A DNA stretch of 64,000 nt from Sphingomonas sp. 1F27F7B (GTDB lineage Bacteria; Pseudomonadota; Alphaproteobacteria; Sphingomonadales; Sphingomonadaceae). Made by a program: the position numbers and the translations under genes. The DNA lies in NCBI RefSeq assembly GCF_005503355.1, contig NZ_SCMK01000015.1, positions 1-64,000 on the forward strand, written 5' to 3'. This document shows, piece after piece, positions 42,730-52,632 of this stretch (its first letter is position 1; every line of letters begins with the position of its first letter). Under the pieces are notes generated by a model. That model was not told the origin of the DNA. It saw only the letters and a program-made list of their open reading frames with translations, and searched no databases.

Positions 42730-43164
42730 ATGCCCGGATTCTTCCCCCGGGGCATGGGGATGCCTTTGTACCAGTTCCTGGATCGCTACGCCGCCGAAGT
42801 GACGCCGATCGACCGGTTGCTGCTCTCCTCGATGCGGCAATGGGTGGCGTGCATGCGTGCCGGGCGCTGCCCCTGCTCGGCGCTGGGGCCGGTGCTGCGG
42901 GGGCAGGGGCTGGCCGGAATGCTTCCCGATCTCAACATGGCGATGCTGCTGCTCGAGCGCGAATCACTGTCCCGACTTCGCTTCAAACCGCCCTTTGCCG
43001 CGGAAATAGGCGATGACGAGGCCTTGCTCCTTTCGCTGCATGCGCTAGCACGCGCCGGCGCGCAGCCGCGCGTCGACGCGGTCATCGAGCAGATCGTGAA
43101 ACCCGAAGCGCGCCTTCCCCTTTCCGTGGCGGTTGCGCGGATAGCTGTCGCTTTGGCGCGTTGA
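42730..43164 (+). CDS. Hypothetical protein, 144 aa, possibly iron-regulated
   Basis: A soluble, helical protein with a conserved-looking WVACMRAGRCPCSALGPVL segment (Cys pair CPC near residue 47) and LLLERESLSRLRFKPPFAAEIGDDEALLLSLHALA. I do not recognise the family. The Fur-like palindrome just upstream suggests expression under iron limitation. Starts at 42754 or 42760 are possible because MGMPLYQFLDRY looks like a natural N-terminus. Confidence 0.65.
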   Translation: MPGFFPRGMGMPLYQFLDRYAAEVTPIDRLLLSSMRQWVACMRAGRCPCSALGPVLRGQGLAGMLPDLNMAMLLLERESLSRLRFKPPFAAEIGDDEALLLSLHALARAGAQPRVDAVIEQIVKPEARLPLSVAVARIAVALAR

Positions 43165-43217
43165 AGTAAAATTACGTTGAAGTGAATCCCGGATTTGGAA
43201 AGAGCCGCCTCGTGAAT

Positions 43218-44027
43218 ATGCATGCCCGCCCCCCGATCGTCCTCCCCGACCACGCCGCGTTCCAGACGTGCGCCGTCCGCTGGGTGAAGCACTGGAACGA
43301 GCATTTGTTCAGCTTCGCGATCGAGCGTCCCGCGAGCTTCCGTTTCCGCGCGGGCGAGTTCGTGATGATCGGGCTCGAAGTCGACGGCAAGCCGCTGATG
43401 CGCGCCTATTCGATCGCCAGCCCGACCTGGTCGGACGAGATCGAGTTCCTGTCGATCAAGGTCGAGGACGGTCCGCTGACCTCGCGCCTGCAGCTCGTCC
43501 GTCCGGGCGATCAGGTGTATCTCGGCAAGAAGCCGACCGGCACGCTCGTCGCCGACGCGCTGCTGCCCGGCAAGCGCCTCTTCATGCTCGCCACCGGTAC
43601 CGGCCTCGCGCCGTTCCTGAGCCTGGCGCGCGATCCCGACATCTATGACCGGTTCAGCCAGGTGGTGATCGTCCATTCGACTCGCCGGGTGAGCGACCTG
43701 GCCTATCATGACGAGCTGACCGCGCAGCTGGCGAGCGATCCGCTGGTGGCGGACCAGGCGCTGCTCCAGTTCCATTATATCGCCACGGTCACGCGCGAGC
43801 CGTTCCGTACCACGGGGCGGATCGGCCAGCTGATCGAGAATGGCTGGCTGTTCCAGCCGCCGGTGGTGGGCGACCGCGCGCTCAACCCCGAGACCGACCG
43901 GATCATGCTCTGCGGCTCGAACGCGATGATCAAGGATTTCGCGCACATGCTCGAAGGCCATGGCTTCACCGAGGGCTCGAACGCCAATCCGGGCAGCTTC
44001 GTGCTGGAGCGCGCGTTCGTCGGGTGA
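43218..44027 (+). CDS. fpr: Ferredoxin/flavodoxin-NADP+ reductase
   Basis: A 269-aa FAD enzyme. RAYSIASP binds FAD, GDQVYLGKKPTGTL continues the FAD domain, and LFMLATGTGLAPFLSLARD binds NADP. The terminal FVLERAFVG places it in the bacterial Fpr subclass. It passes electrons from NADPH to ferredoxin or flavodoxin in oxidative and iron stress. The start at ATG 43218 is likely; an in-frame GTG at 43212 is possible. Confidence 0.93.
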   Translation: MHARPPIVLPDHAAFQTCAVRWVKHWNEHLFSFAIERPASFRFRAGEFVMIGLEVDGKPLMRAYSIASPTWSDEIEFLSIKVEDGPLTSRLQLVRPGDQVYLGKKPTGTLVADALLPGKRLFMLATGTGLAPFLSLARDPDIYDRFSQVVIVHSTRRVSDLAYHDELTAQLASDPLVADQALLQFHYIATVTREPFRTTGRIGQLIENGWLFQPPVVGDRALNPETDRIMLCGSNAMIKDFAHMLEGHGFTEGSNANPGSFVLERAFVG

Positions 44028-44090
44028 CGGAAACGGGGGCTTCCGGGCTTTGCACGTGACGTGCGCGGCCCGAGCCCCTATTTCCATTCC

Positions 44091-46841
44091 ATGTCCGCTC
44101 GCTTCGATCACGTTCCCAACCGCCGCGCGCTGATCGATCGGCGCGGCGTCGCCGAGCGACTCCAGGCGCTCCAGGCCCGGGATGGCGCCAAGCTGCGTGC
44201 GGCGGGGACGAAGGAGCTCAAGGCCGCGCTCGATGCCGGCCGTGCCGAGATTGCCCGGCGGCTGGCCGAGCATCCTTCGCGCGGGCACGAGATCGCCGCG
44301 TCGGGCGCGTTCCTGATCGACCAGCTGCTCCGCCTGCTCTGGGACTTCACCACCGAGCGGCTCCATCCCAATCCCAATCCCAGCGCCGCCGAGCGCATGG
44401 TGCTGATCGCGGTCGGCGGTTACGGCCGCGGCGAGATGGCGCCGCATTCGGACATCGACATCGGCTTCATCGCCCCGTGGAAGGTCACCGGCTGGTGCGA
44501 GCAGGTGATCGAATCGATGCTCTATTCGCTGTGGGACATGCAGCTGAAGGTCGGCCATTCGTCGCGCTCGCTCGACGAGATGGTGCGCCAGTCCAAGGCC
44601 GATGTGACGGTGCGCACCGCCCTGCTCGAGGCCCGCTATGTCTGGGGTGACACCGCGCTCTACGACGAGGCTGCAGCGCGCTTCAAGGCGGAGGTCCAGG
44701 CCGATACCGCGCGCACCTTCATCGCCGAGAAGCTCGCCGAGCGCGAGGCTCGCCACAAGCGGATGGGCGACAGCCGCTATGTGGTGGAGCCCAACGTCAA
44801 GGAGGGCAAGGGCGGCCTGCGCGACCTGCACACGCTCTTCTGGATCGGGAAATACGCCTATAATGTCCGCGAGCCGGCCGAGCTGGTCGAGAAGGGGCTG
44901 CTCACCAAGCTGGAATTCCGCCAGTTCCGCCGGGCCGAGAATTTCCTCTGGGCCGTGCGCTGCCACCTCCACCTGATCACGGGTCGCGCCGAGGACCGGC
45001 TGACCTTCGACGTCCAGCGCGAGATTGCCGAGCGGATGCGTTATGCCGACCGGCCGGGCATGTCGAAGGTCGAGCGGTTCATGCGCTTCTACTTTCTGCA
45101 GGCGAAGGTGGTCGGCGACCTGACTGGCGTGTTCCTCGCCCACCTGGACGAGAAGTTCGCGGCGCGCGGCAGCCGCTTCGGCTTCCCGACATTGTGGCGC
45201 CGCCCGCGCAAGCTCAAGGGCTTCACACTCGATCGCGGCCGGCTGGCGCTGCCGCGCGACGATTTCTTCCAAGGCGATCCGGTGCGGCTGATCGAGCTGT
45301 TCCAGCTCGCCGACCTGCATAATCTAGAGGTCCATCCGCTGGCCATGCGTGCGGCTGCGCGCGACGCGAAGCTGGTGGACGAGGTGCGCGACGATCCCCG
45401 CGCCAACGCCCTGTTCCTCGACGTGCTGACTTCGCCGCGCAACCCCGAGACCGTGCTGCGCTGGATGAACGAGGCGGGCGTGTTCGGCCGCTTCGTGCCG
45501 GATTTCGGCCGGGTCGTCGCGCAGATGCAGTTCGACATGTACCATCATTATACGGTGGACGAGCATTCGATCCGGGCGATCGGGCTGCTCAACCAGATCG
45601 AGAAGGGCGAGCTCAAGGACGACCATCCGCTCGGCACCAGCATCTTCAAGCAGATTGCCCAGCGCCGGGCGCTCTATGTCGCGGTGCTGCTCCACGACAT
45701 TGCCAAGGGCCGGGGCGGCGATCATTCGATCCTGGGTGCCGAAGTGGCCGGGCGGCTGTGCCCGCGGCTGGGAATGAGCCCGGCCGAGACCGAGACGGTG
45801 GCCTGGCTGGTGCGCTGGCACCTGATCATGTCGGCCACGGCCTTCAAGCGCGACCTCAGCGACTTCAAGACGATCCTCGACTTTGCCGGCCAGGTGCAGA
45901 GCCCCGAGCGACTGCGCATGCTGCTGCTGCTCACCATCGTCGACATCCGCGCGGTCGGGCCCGGCGTGTGGAACGGCTGGAAGCGCCAGCTGCTCGCCGA
46001 CCTGTACGACGCTACCGAGGAAGTGCTCCGCCTCGGCCACAAGCAGCGCGGGCGGACCGAGCGGATCGCCGCCAAGCAGGAGGAGCTCGCGCAGCTGCTC
46101 CGCTGGGACGAGCCGCGGATGGCGGCGTTCAGGAAGCGGATGACCGAGAGCTACTGGATCGCCGAGCCGGCGGACGTGCTCGAGCGCAATGCCCGCCAGA
46201 TCGACGCGGCGGGCGACGCCCAGCTCTCGGTCGAGGCGCAGGTCTATCCGGAGCGCGGGGCGACGCTGGTGACGGTCTATGCCGCCGATCATCCCGGCCT
46301 GTTCTATCGCATCGCAGGCGCGATCCATGTCGCCGGCGGCAACATCATCGACGCGCGCATCCACACCACCCGCGACGGCATGGCGCTCGACAATTTCCTG
46401 ATCCAGGATCCGCTGGGGCGGCCGTTCGACGAGGAGGCGCGGCTCAACCGGATCAAGGCGACGATCGCCGATGCGCTGGCCAATCGCGCCAAGCTCCAGG
46501 ACCGGCTCAAGGCCAAGCCGCTGGTCCGCGCTCGCGCCGAAGCCTTTGCGATCGAGCCGAACGTGCTGATCGACAACAATGCCTCGAACCGCTTCACCGT
46601 GATCGAGATCAACGCGCGAGACCGGCCGGCCCTGCTCTGTCACCTCGCCTATGCGCTGTTCCAGTCGAAGGTGACGATCCATTCGGCGCATGTCGCCACC
46701 TATGGCGAGCGCGCGGTCGATACCTTCTATCTGACCGACCTGATCGGCGATAAGATCGAGAGCGGCAGCCGGTTGAGGACGATCGAGCGTCGCCTGCTCG
46801 AGGCCGCCACGGGCGACGGAACGGTGGCGGAGGCCGCCTGA
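44091..46841 (+). CDS. glnD: Bifunctional [protein-PII] uridylyltransferase/uridylyl-removing enzyme
   Basis: A 916-aa nitrogen sensor. The nucleotidyltransferase site is GGYGRGEMAPHSDIDIGF (109-126, with Asp121 and Asp123). A central HD domain shows LLHDIAKGRGGDHS. Two C-terminal ACT domains (VTVYAADHPGLFYRIAGAIH and IEINARDRPALLCHLAYALF) bind glutamine. It uridylylates GlnB/GlnK when glutamine is low and reverses this when high. The ATG at 44091 gives the standard alphaproteobacterial start. Confidence 0.97.
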   Translation: MSARFDHVPNRRALIDRRGVAERLQALQARDGAKLRAAGTKELKAALDAGRAEIARRLAEHPSRGHEIAASGAFLIDQLLRLLWDFTTERLHPNPNPSAAERMVLIAVGGYGRGEMAPHSDIDIGFIAPWKVTGWCEQVIESMLYSLWDMQLKVGHSSRSLDEMVRQSKADVTVRTALLEARYVWGDTALYDEAAARFKAEVQADTARTFIAEKLAEREARHKRMGDSRYVVEPNVKEGKGGLRDLHTLFWIGKYAYNVREPAELVEKGLLTKLEFRQFRRAENFLWAVRCHLHLITGRAEDRLTFDVQREIAERMRYADRPGMSKVERFMRFYFLQAKVVGDLTGVFLAHLDEKFAARGSRFGFPTLWRRPRKLKGFTLDRGRLALPRDDFFQGDPVRLIELFQLADLHNLEVHPLAMRAAARDAKLVDEVRDDPRANALFLDVLTSPRNPETVLRWMNEAGVFGRFVPDFGRVVAQMQFDMYHHYTVDEHSIRAIGLLNQIEKGELKDDHPLGTSIFKQIAQRRALYVAVLLHDIAKGRGGDHSILGAEVAGRLCPRLGMSPAETETVAWLVRWHLIMSATAFKRDLSDFKTILDFAGQVQSPERLRMLLLLTIVDIRAVGPGVWNGWKRQLLADLYDATEEVLRLGHKQRGRTERIAAKQEELAQLLRWDEPRMAAFRKRMTESYWIAEPADVLERNARQIDAAGDAQLSVEAQVYPERGATLVTVYAADHPGLFYRIAGAIHVAGGNIIDARIHTTRDGMALDNFLIQDPLGRPFDEEARLNRIKATIADALANRAKLQDRLKAKPLVRARAEAFAIEPNVLIDNNASNRFTVIEINARDRPALLCHLAYALFQSKVTIHSAHVATYGERAVDTFYLTDLIGDKIESGSRLRTIERRLLEAATGDGTVAEAA

Positions 46842-46857
46842 TGGAAGGAAATCGAGA

Positions 46858-47241
46858 ATGCCGGTGATCGGACTGGGTGGCTTCTTCTTCCGCGCGCAGG
46901 ACCCCGAGGCGCTCAAGAGCTGGTATGGCGAGATACTCGGTGTGGGCGGCGGCTTCGGCACCGACGAAAGCGGCCAGACCAGCCCGTGGTTCTGGCACCC
47001 CGAGCCCGGCCCGGTGGTGTTCGAGCCATTCAAGGCGACGACCGACTATTTCGCGACGGACAAGAGCTGCATGCTGAATTTCCGCGTGCGCGATCTCGAC
47101 AGCCTGCTCGAACAGCTCAACGCGCGCGGGATCGAGATCATCACCAAGGACGAGTGGGATACGCCGGAGACCGGCCGTTTCGCCCGTATCCACGATCCGG
47201 AAGGCAATCCGATCGAGCTGTGGGAACCGCCGGCGGCCTGA
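46858..47241 (+). CDS. VOC-family (glyoxalase/bleomycin-resistance fold) protein
   Basis: A 127-aa protein of paired beta-alpha-beta-beta-beta units: GLGGFFFRAQDPEALKSWYGEILG opens it and FARIHDPEGNPIELWEPP closes it with the metal-binding Glu. Metal ligands and substrate cannot be fixed. It starts 16 bases after glnD and is likely co-transcribed with it. Confidence 0.85.
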   Translation: MPVIGLGGFFFRAQDPEALKSWYGEILGVGGGFGTDESGQTSPWFWHPEPGPVVFEPFKATTDYFATDKSCMLNFRVRDLDSLLEQLNARGIEIITKDEWDTPETGRFARIHDPEGNPIELWEPPAA

Positions 47242-47384
47242 CGGTTATTGGACGATCCTTGTCTCAAGGGGATAATCGCCAAGCAAGTTCAGCATGACGG
47301 TGGCGAGGTATGCGCCTTCGCCTGCGATCCTGGCTTCGCGGAGAGGCGGAGAAGGGCAGGGCGCCACCGCAAAGGGGCCGCCGG

Positions 47385-48248
47385 CTAGCCCGGCTTCTTC
47401 TGCCACACCCGCACATGCTCGACTTCCATCCGCGAGGGGAACGCGCCGGCGTCGATACCCTTGTCGCCGCCCCAGCCGCCGACCGCGACGTTGAGGATCA
47501 GATATTGCGGACCGGCAAAGGGCCAAGTGTCGGGATTTCGCTTGTGGTCGTTGTCGAAGCGCAGAAAGGCGCGGCCGTCCACGCCGATCAGCATGCGGTC
47601 CTGGTTCCAGTCGAGCTGATAGTCGTGAAAGGCGGTGCAGGCGTCGGGCACCATTGCCTGGGCAGTCTTCTGCGTCTTTGCGACGTGGTTATATGCCTTG
47701 GTGTGTATCGAGCCATGGACCCGGCCGGGATCCCAGCCGACATGCTCCATGATGTCGATCTCGCCCAGGCCCGGCCAGCCGGCGCGCTCGTCGCTGCCGA
47801 GCATCCAGATCGCCGGCCACAGCCCCTTGCCGCAGGCGAGCTTCGCCCGGACCTCGATGAAGCCATAGGTCCAGTCGGCGAGGCCGCGGGTCTGGATCTT
47901 GCCCGAGCTGTAGTCCTGGCCGCCATAATCGGCGCGGCCGCTCAGCCGCTCCCTGCGCGCCTCGATGACGAGCTTGCCGCGCTCGACGCGGACATTCTCG
48001 CGGCGCGTGGGCGCATAATATTGCAGCTCGTTGTTCCACCAGCCTTCCTTGTTGCGGCTGGTGTCATAGGCCCATTTGCGGGTGTCGAGGCGCTTGCCGT
48101 CGAACTCGTCGGACCAGGCCAGCGCATAGCCCGCCGGCACCGCCATCGGCTCGTCGGCATGGGCAGTGGAGAGCGGGGCCTGGATCGTCTGGGCGGAAGC
48201 GGCGCCCGGCAGCAGGAGTGCCGCCGCCAGAGCGCCGTATCGCGTCAC
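47385..48248 (-). CDS. Exported GH16-family endo-beta-glucanase
   Basis: A 287-aa enzyme with signal peptide 1-19 (ending GAASAQ). The catalytic motif is [12 protein letters not shown], the ExDxxE of GH16 laminarinases and lichenases. [15 protein letters not shown] near the start and the closing [12 protein letters not shown] are also typical. Expected to hydrolyse beta-1,3- or beta-1,3-1,4-glucan outside the cytoplasm. Its start is GTG at 48248, which overlaps the infC stop codon (GTGA), an odd place for a secreted hydrolase. Confidence 0.92.
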   Translation of the reverse strand: MTRYGALAAALLLPGAASAQTIQAPLSTAHADEPMAVPAGYALAWSDEFDGKRLDTRKWAYDTSRNKEGWWNNELQYYAPTRRENVRVERGKLVIEARRERLSGRADYGGQDYSSGKIQTRGLADWTYGFIEVRAKLACGKGLWPAIWMLGSDERAGWPGLGEIDIMEHVGWDPGRVHGSIHTKAYNHVAKTQKTAQAMVPDACTAFHDYQLDWNQDRMLIGVDGRAFLRFDNDHKRNPDTWPFAGPQYLILNVAVGGWGGDKGIDAGAFPSRMEVEHVRVWQKKPG

Positions 48249-48778
48249 TTGGGCGACAGCACCATCAGCATCTGGCGACCTTCCATGCGCGGATAGGATT
48301 CGACTTTAGCGATTTCCGCGGTGTCGTCCTGCACGCGCTTGAGAAGAATCATGCCCAACTGGCCATGCGAAAGCTCGCGGCCACGAAAGCGCAGGGTGAT
48401 TTTCACCTTGTCGCCCTCGCCGATAAACTTGTGAACGGCCTTCATCTTCGTATCATAGTCATGATCGTCGATGTTCGGACGCATCTTGATCTCCTTGATC
48501 TCCTGCGTCTTCTGGCTCTTTCGGGCGAGGTTCGCCTTTTTCTGCGCCTCGTACTTGAACTTGCCGACATCGAGGAACTTGGCGACGGGCGGATCCGCAT
48601 TGGGGGACACCTCGACCAGGTCGAGCCCGAGCTCCTGCGCCTGTTCCATCGCCTCGCGCGTGTACATCACGCCGAGATTTTCACCCTCATGGTCGATCAC
48701 GCGGACCTTGGGGGACTGAATAAATTCGTTAAACCGCGGACCGTTCATCGGCGGCGCCACCATCGAGCGGCGATTCAT
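48245..48778 (-). CDS. infC: Translation initiation factor IF-3
   Basis: A 177-aa IF-3. The N-domain shows [54 protein letters not shown]; the C-domain shows [18 protein letters not shown] and ends [16 protein letters not shown]. The ATG at 48778 is chosen, as [18 protein letters not shown] resembles relatives; 48763 is possible. It is in the thrS operon direction, as in most bacteria, here after three inserted genes. Confidence 0.96.
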   Translation of the reverse strand: MNRRSMVAPPMNGPRFNEFIQSPKVRVIDHEGENLGVMYTREAMEQAQELGLDLVEVSPNADPPVAKFLDVGKFKYEAQKKANLARKSQKTQEIKEIKMRPNIDDHDYDTKMKAVHKFIGEGDKVKITLRFRGRELSHGQLGMILLKRVQDDTAEIAKVESYPRMEGRQMLMVLSPK

Positions 48779-48927
48779 GGGCGGACGTATACGACTTGCT
48801 CCTGTTGTTGCAGACTCAGGGTTTGGGCGGCTCAATAACGCAGGATGCGGGACTTCGGTAGTCCGATGCCTGCATTTCCGCCGAAATTCCGCGCACTGTG
48901 GCACGGACGTAACGCGGATATCGGATT

Positions 48928-49368
48928 TCAGCCCGCATAGCGCAAGTGGATGATCGGATAAGGCCGGCCGTGCGGATCGCTTTCGGAACGGCCGATGATC
49001 TCGAAGCCGCGGGCGAGATAGAAGGGCAGGGCGTTGTCCGCCTGCTCGTTCGCATCGACCAGCGCGTCCGGCGACAGCGCCAGCGCGTGATCGATCAGCG
49101 CGGTGCCGAAGCCGCGGCCATGGGCGGCGGGATCGACGAACAGCGCGTCGATCATCGCGCCGTCCATGGCGAGGAAGCCCTGCACCAGGCCGGCATCGTC
49201 CTCGACCAGCCAGAGCGGTGCCTGGGGCAGGAACTGTTCGGCGACGATCGCGTCGATCTCGGCGCGATGCTCGGGCGAGAGGAAGCCGTGCGTCGCATCG
49301 ACCGCGGCGCGCCAGATCGCCAGCGCGCGCGGCACGTCCGCTTCGGTGGCCGGGCGGATATGTGCCAT
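48928..49368 (-). CDS. GNAT-family N-acetyltransferase
   Basis: A 146-aa acetyltransferase. [32 protein letters not shown] opens the fold, and [24 protein letters not shown] holds the acetyl-CoA pyrophosphate loop (RGFGTA). The [31 protein letters not shown] end resembles the YjaB-like subgroup. Substrate unknown. The ATG overlaps the ynfA stop (TGATG). Confidence 0.9.
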   Translation of the reverse strand: MAHIRPATEADVPRALAIWRAAVDATHGFLSPEHRAEIDAIVAEQFLPQAPLWLVEDDAGLVQGFLAMDGAMIDALFVDPAAHGRGFGTALIDHALALSPDALVDANEQADNALPFYLARGFEIIGRSESDPHGRPYPIIHLRYAG

Positions 49369-49694
49369 CAGCGACGCCCCCAGAGAATGACGATGCAGCC
49401 GAGCACTGCCAGTGCCGCACCGGCCAGGTCCCAGCGTGTGGCAGGCACGCGCTCGACCAGCACCAGCCAGCCGAGCGAGGCGAGGATGTAGATCCCGCCA
49501 TAGGCGGCATAGGCGCGCCCGGCGGCATCGGCGCTGCTGAGCGTGAGCAGCCAGGCGAACAGGGCGAGCGAGGCCCCGCCGGGCAGCAGCCACCAGGCCG
49601 GCTTGCCCAGCCGCAACACGCCCCAGAAGGCGAAGCAGCCCGCGATCTCCGCCAGCGCGGCGGCCGCGTAGATCGTGAGCGTGGCGGGGTTCAT
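49368..49694 (-). CDS. YnfA/UPF0060 family small membrane protein
   Basis: A 108-aa protein with four predicted helices. The UPF0060 signatures are [47 protein letters not shown] and [20 protein letters not shown]. The family is a relative of small multidrug-resistance transporters; function uncertain. It overlaps both neighbours by a few bases, so the stretch thrS to GNAT is one coupled operon. Confidence 0.92.
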   Translation of the reverse strand: MNPATLTIYAAAALAEIAGCFAFWGVLRLGKPAWWLLPGGASLALFAWLLTLSSADAAGRAYAAYGGIYILASLGWLVLVERVPATRWDLAGAALAVLGCIVILWGRR

Positions 49695-50011
49695 CGGCCG
49701 ACGAGCCTCTCTATCGTCAAAAGCAGGACCAGGCTCAGGAGCGGACTGGCGACGGCCAGCGCCAAACCCTGGATGGGCCGGGCGGCATGAAGCCTCGCCC
49801 CGGCGCCGAGCGACAGGATCATGAGCGCGGGATAGAGCCAGAACTCTCGCTGCTTCTCCGCGTCGCACGCCTGCATCGCGGCACTGCCGTCGCGCGGCAG
49901 GCATTCGCCGAGCGCCAGCAAGCCGAACAACACGAAACCGGCACCCAGGGCGCCCAGGACTGCCGTCGCGAACATGCCCCAACTGGCCCGCCGGGTGCCG
50001 GCCGGTTTCAC
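49691..50011 (-). CDS. Small membrane protein, 106 aa
   Basis: Three hydrophobic segments are visible ([42 protein letters not shown] and [21 protein letters not shown]), with a cysteine pair ([19 protein letters not shown]) in the first periplasmic loop. No family recognised. The ATG overlaps the thrS stop and its stop overlaps ynfA, both by four bases. Confidence 0.75.
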   Translation of the reverse strand: MKPAGTRRASWGMFATAVLGALGAGFVLFGLLALGECLPRDGSAAMQACDAEKQREFWLYPALMILSLGAGARLHAARPIQGLALAVASPLLSLVLLLTIERLVGR

Positions 50012-51999
50012 TTCAGGTCGGGCGGAGTCGCCTCGGCCACCAGCCGCGCGACGACTTCGTCAAGGGTCAGCATCTTCTGGCCCTGATCGCCGAGCACGCG
50101 CAGCGCCACGGTGCCTTCCTCGGCTTCGCGCTTGCCGACCACCAGCAGGTTGGGGACCTTGGCCACCGAATGCTCGCGCACCTTGTAGTTGATCTTCTCG
50201 TTGCGAAGATCGGTGTCGACGCGGATGCCGGCGGCCTGAAGCCGCTTCGCGACTTCCTTCGCATAGTCGTCGGCGTCCGAGACAATCGTCGCGACCACTG
50301 CCTGGGTGGGCGCCAGCCATACCGGCAGCTTGCCGGCGAAATGCTCGATCAGGATGCCGATGAAGCGTTCGTACGAGCCGAAGATCGCGCGGTGGAGCAT
50401 CACCGGGCGGTGGCGTTCGCCATCCTCGCCGACATAGCTGGCATCGAGGCGCTCGGGCAGCACGCGGTCCGACTGGATCGTGCCCACCTGCCAGGTGCGG
50501 CCGATCGCATCGGTCAGGTGCCATTCGAGCTTGGGCGCATAGAAGGCGCCTTCGCCGGGCAGCTCTTCCCAGCCATATTCCTCGGTCGCCAGGCCGGCGC
50601 GGACCACGGCGTCGCGCAGCTCCGCTTCGGCCTTGTCCCACATCTCCTCGGTGCCGAAGCGCTTGTCGGGGCGCAGCGCCAGCTTGATCGAATATTTGAA
50701 CCCGAAGTCGCGATAGATGCGGTCGGCCAGGCGGCAAAAGGCCTGCACTTCCTCGACGATCTGGTCCTCGCGGCAAAAGATGTGCGCATCGTCCTGGGTG
50801 AACTGGCGGACGCGCATCAGCCCATGCAGCGCGCCATGCGGCTCGTTGCGGTGGCAGCAGCCATTCTCGTAGAGCCGGATCGGCAGCTCGCGGTACGATT
50901 TGATCCCCTGGCGGAAGATCAGCACGTGCGCCGGGCAGTTCATCGGCTTGAGCGCCATCCAGTCGGCGGCGTCCGAAACGATCGGGCCCTCGTCGTCGAC
51001 GTTCGGCACCTCGTCGGGGATGACGAACATGTTCTCGCGATATTTGCCCCAATGGCCGGACTGCTCCCATTGGCGGGCGTCCATCACCTGCGGCGTCTTC
51101 ACTTCGTTGTAGCCGGCGGCGTCGATCGCCCGGCGCATATAGGCTTCGAGCTGGCGCCAGATCGTGAAGCCGTGCGGGTGCCAGAACACGCTGCCATGCG
51201 CTTCCTGCTGGAGGTGGAACAGGTCCATCTCCTGGCCGAGCTTGCGGTGGTCGCGCTTGGCGGCTTCCTCGAGGCGCATCAGATGCTCGTCGAGCTGCTT
51301 CCTGTTGAGCCAGCCCGTGCCGTAGATGCGTGACAGCATCGCGTTCTTCTGGTCGCCGCGCCAATAGGCGCCCGAGACGCGAGTCAGCTTGAAGGCATTG
51401 GGATCGACCTTGCCGGTGGAGGCGAGGTGCGGGCCGCGGCACATGTCGAGCCAGGCGTCCTCGCCCTTGCCGGCGCGGTACACCGTCAGTTCCTCGCCCT
51501 CGGGCAGCTCCTGCGCCCATTCGGCCTTGAAGCTCTCGCCCTGCCGGGTCCAGCGCTCGATCAGGTCGGCGCGCGACCAGACTTCGCGGATCAGCGGCGC
51601 GTCGGCGGCGATGATCTTGCGCATCTCGGCCTCGATCGCCGGCAGATCCTCCTCGGTGAAGGGGCGGTCCTTCGGTGCGAAGTCGTAATAGAAGCCGTCG
51701 TCGGTCGCCGGACCGAACGTGATCTGCGTGCCGGGGAAGAGGTTCTGCACCGCTTCCGCCAGGATGTGCGCATAATCGTGGCGGGCGAGCTCTAGCGCGT
51801 CCTTCTCGTCCTTCGCCGTGACGAGCGCGAGATCGGCGTCGCCTTCGAACGGGCGGCCGATATCGCGCAGCTCGCCATCGACGCGCGCGGCGAGCGCCGC
51901 CTTGGCCAGGCCCGGACCGATCGCGGCGGCGATGTCCGCCGGGGTAGTCCCCGGGGCTACCTCGCGGACGGAACCGTCGGGCAGCGTTATGCGGAACAT
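50008..51999 (-). CDS. thrS: Threonine-tRNA ligase
   Basis: A 663-aa class II synthetase. An N-terminal TGS domain ([31 protein letters not shown]) is followed by the editing domain with [11 protein letters not shown], the catalytic core with [19 protein letters not shown] and the zinc-binding [10 protein letters not shown], and an anticodon-binding domain to the end. It charges tRNA-Thr and hydrolyses Ser-tRNA-Thr. The ATG at 51999 is used; a GTG at 52008 (VSEMFRI) is equally possible. Confidence 0.97.
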   Translation of the reverse strand: MFRITLPDGSVREVAPGTTPADIAAAIGPGLAKAALAARVDGELRDIGRPFEGDADLALVTAKDEKDALELARHDYAHILAEAVQNLFPGTQITFGPATDDGFYYDFAPKDRPFTEEDLPAIEAEMRKIIAADAPLIREVWSRADLIERWTRQGESFKAEWAQELPEGEELTVYRAGKGEDAWLDMCRGPHLASTGKVDPNAFKLTRVSGAYWRGDQKNAMLSRIYGTGWLNRKQLDEHLMRLEEAAKRDHRKLGQEMDLFHLQQEAHGSVFWHPHGFTIWRQLEAYMRRAIDAAGYNEVKTPQVMDARQWEQSGHWGKYRENMFVIPDEVPNVDDEGPIVSDAADWMALKPMNCPAHVLIFRQGIKSYRELPIRLYENGCCHRNEPHGALHGLMRVRQFTQDDAHIFCREDQIVEEVQAFCRLADRIYRDFGFKYSIKLALRPDKRFGTEEMWDKAEAELRDAVVRAGLATEEYGWEELPGEGAFYAPKLEWHLTDAIGRTWQVGTIQSDRVLPERLDASYVGEDGERHRPVMLHRAIFGSYERFIGILIEHFAGKLPVWLAPTQAVVATIVSDADDYAKEVAKRLQAAGIRVDTDLRNEKINYKVREHSVAKVPNLLVVGKREAEEGTVALRVLGDQGQKMLTLDEVVARLVAEATPPDLK

Positions 52000-52278
52000 C
52001 TCGGACACGGGGATGACTTTCGTGAAGGGTTGATCGGAGCGCGGCTTATGCCTTCGCGGGTGCGATATAAGCAAGCGCTGGTGAAATTGCGCGCCGGAAG
52101 GCCGGCAAAATGAAGGGAGTTGCGTCCTGTTATTTCACTTTGGCCCGCCGCCCGATCGCGCTTCTGGCGATCGATCCTGCAGCCCGGTTGCGCATGGGGC
52201 CGTGGTGACGGGCAAAATCCTGCATTGGAAGCCCGTTTCGAGATGACATAGAGCGGACGGACAGACGGAGAGGCCCAG

Positions 52279-52632
52279 ATGGAAGAGCATCGCGCGACGA
52301 CAATCCTGCCCTGCAACGACCTGGCCGCCAGCCTCGCATTCTATGCGCGGCTGGGCTTCCGGCTGGTCAGCGACTATGGTGACTACAAGATCCTGGACGA
52401 CGGCAAGGGCTGGCATCTCCACCTCAACAAGGCAGTGCTCGGCTGGCTGGTGCCGGGGCACAATCCGTTCGGCATCTATCTCTACACCGACGATGTCGAT
52501 GGCGTGGCGGATCGGGTGCGGGAGCTGATCCTCGAGAAGGAAGGGCCCAGCCTGAAGCCCTGGGGCTGCTACGAATTCGCGGTGAGCGATCCGGACGGGA
52601 CGCTGGTGCGGATCGGCCGCGTTGCATCCTGA
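52279..52632 (+). CDS. VOC-family protein (bleomycin-resistance-like)
   Basis: A 117-aa protein beginning TTILPCNDLAASLAFYARLGFRLV and ending YEFAVSDPDGTLVRIGRV, the pattern of VOC proteins similar to bleomycin-binding or glyoxalase-like proteins. Substrate unknown. The next gene starts inside its last codons. Confidence 0.85.
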   Translation: MEEHRATTILPCNDLAASLAFYARLGFRLVSDYGDYKILDDGKGWHLHLNKAVLGWLVPGHNPFGIYLYTDDVDGVADRVRELILEKEGPSLKPWGCYEFAVSDPDGTLVRIGRVAS

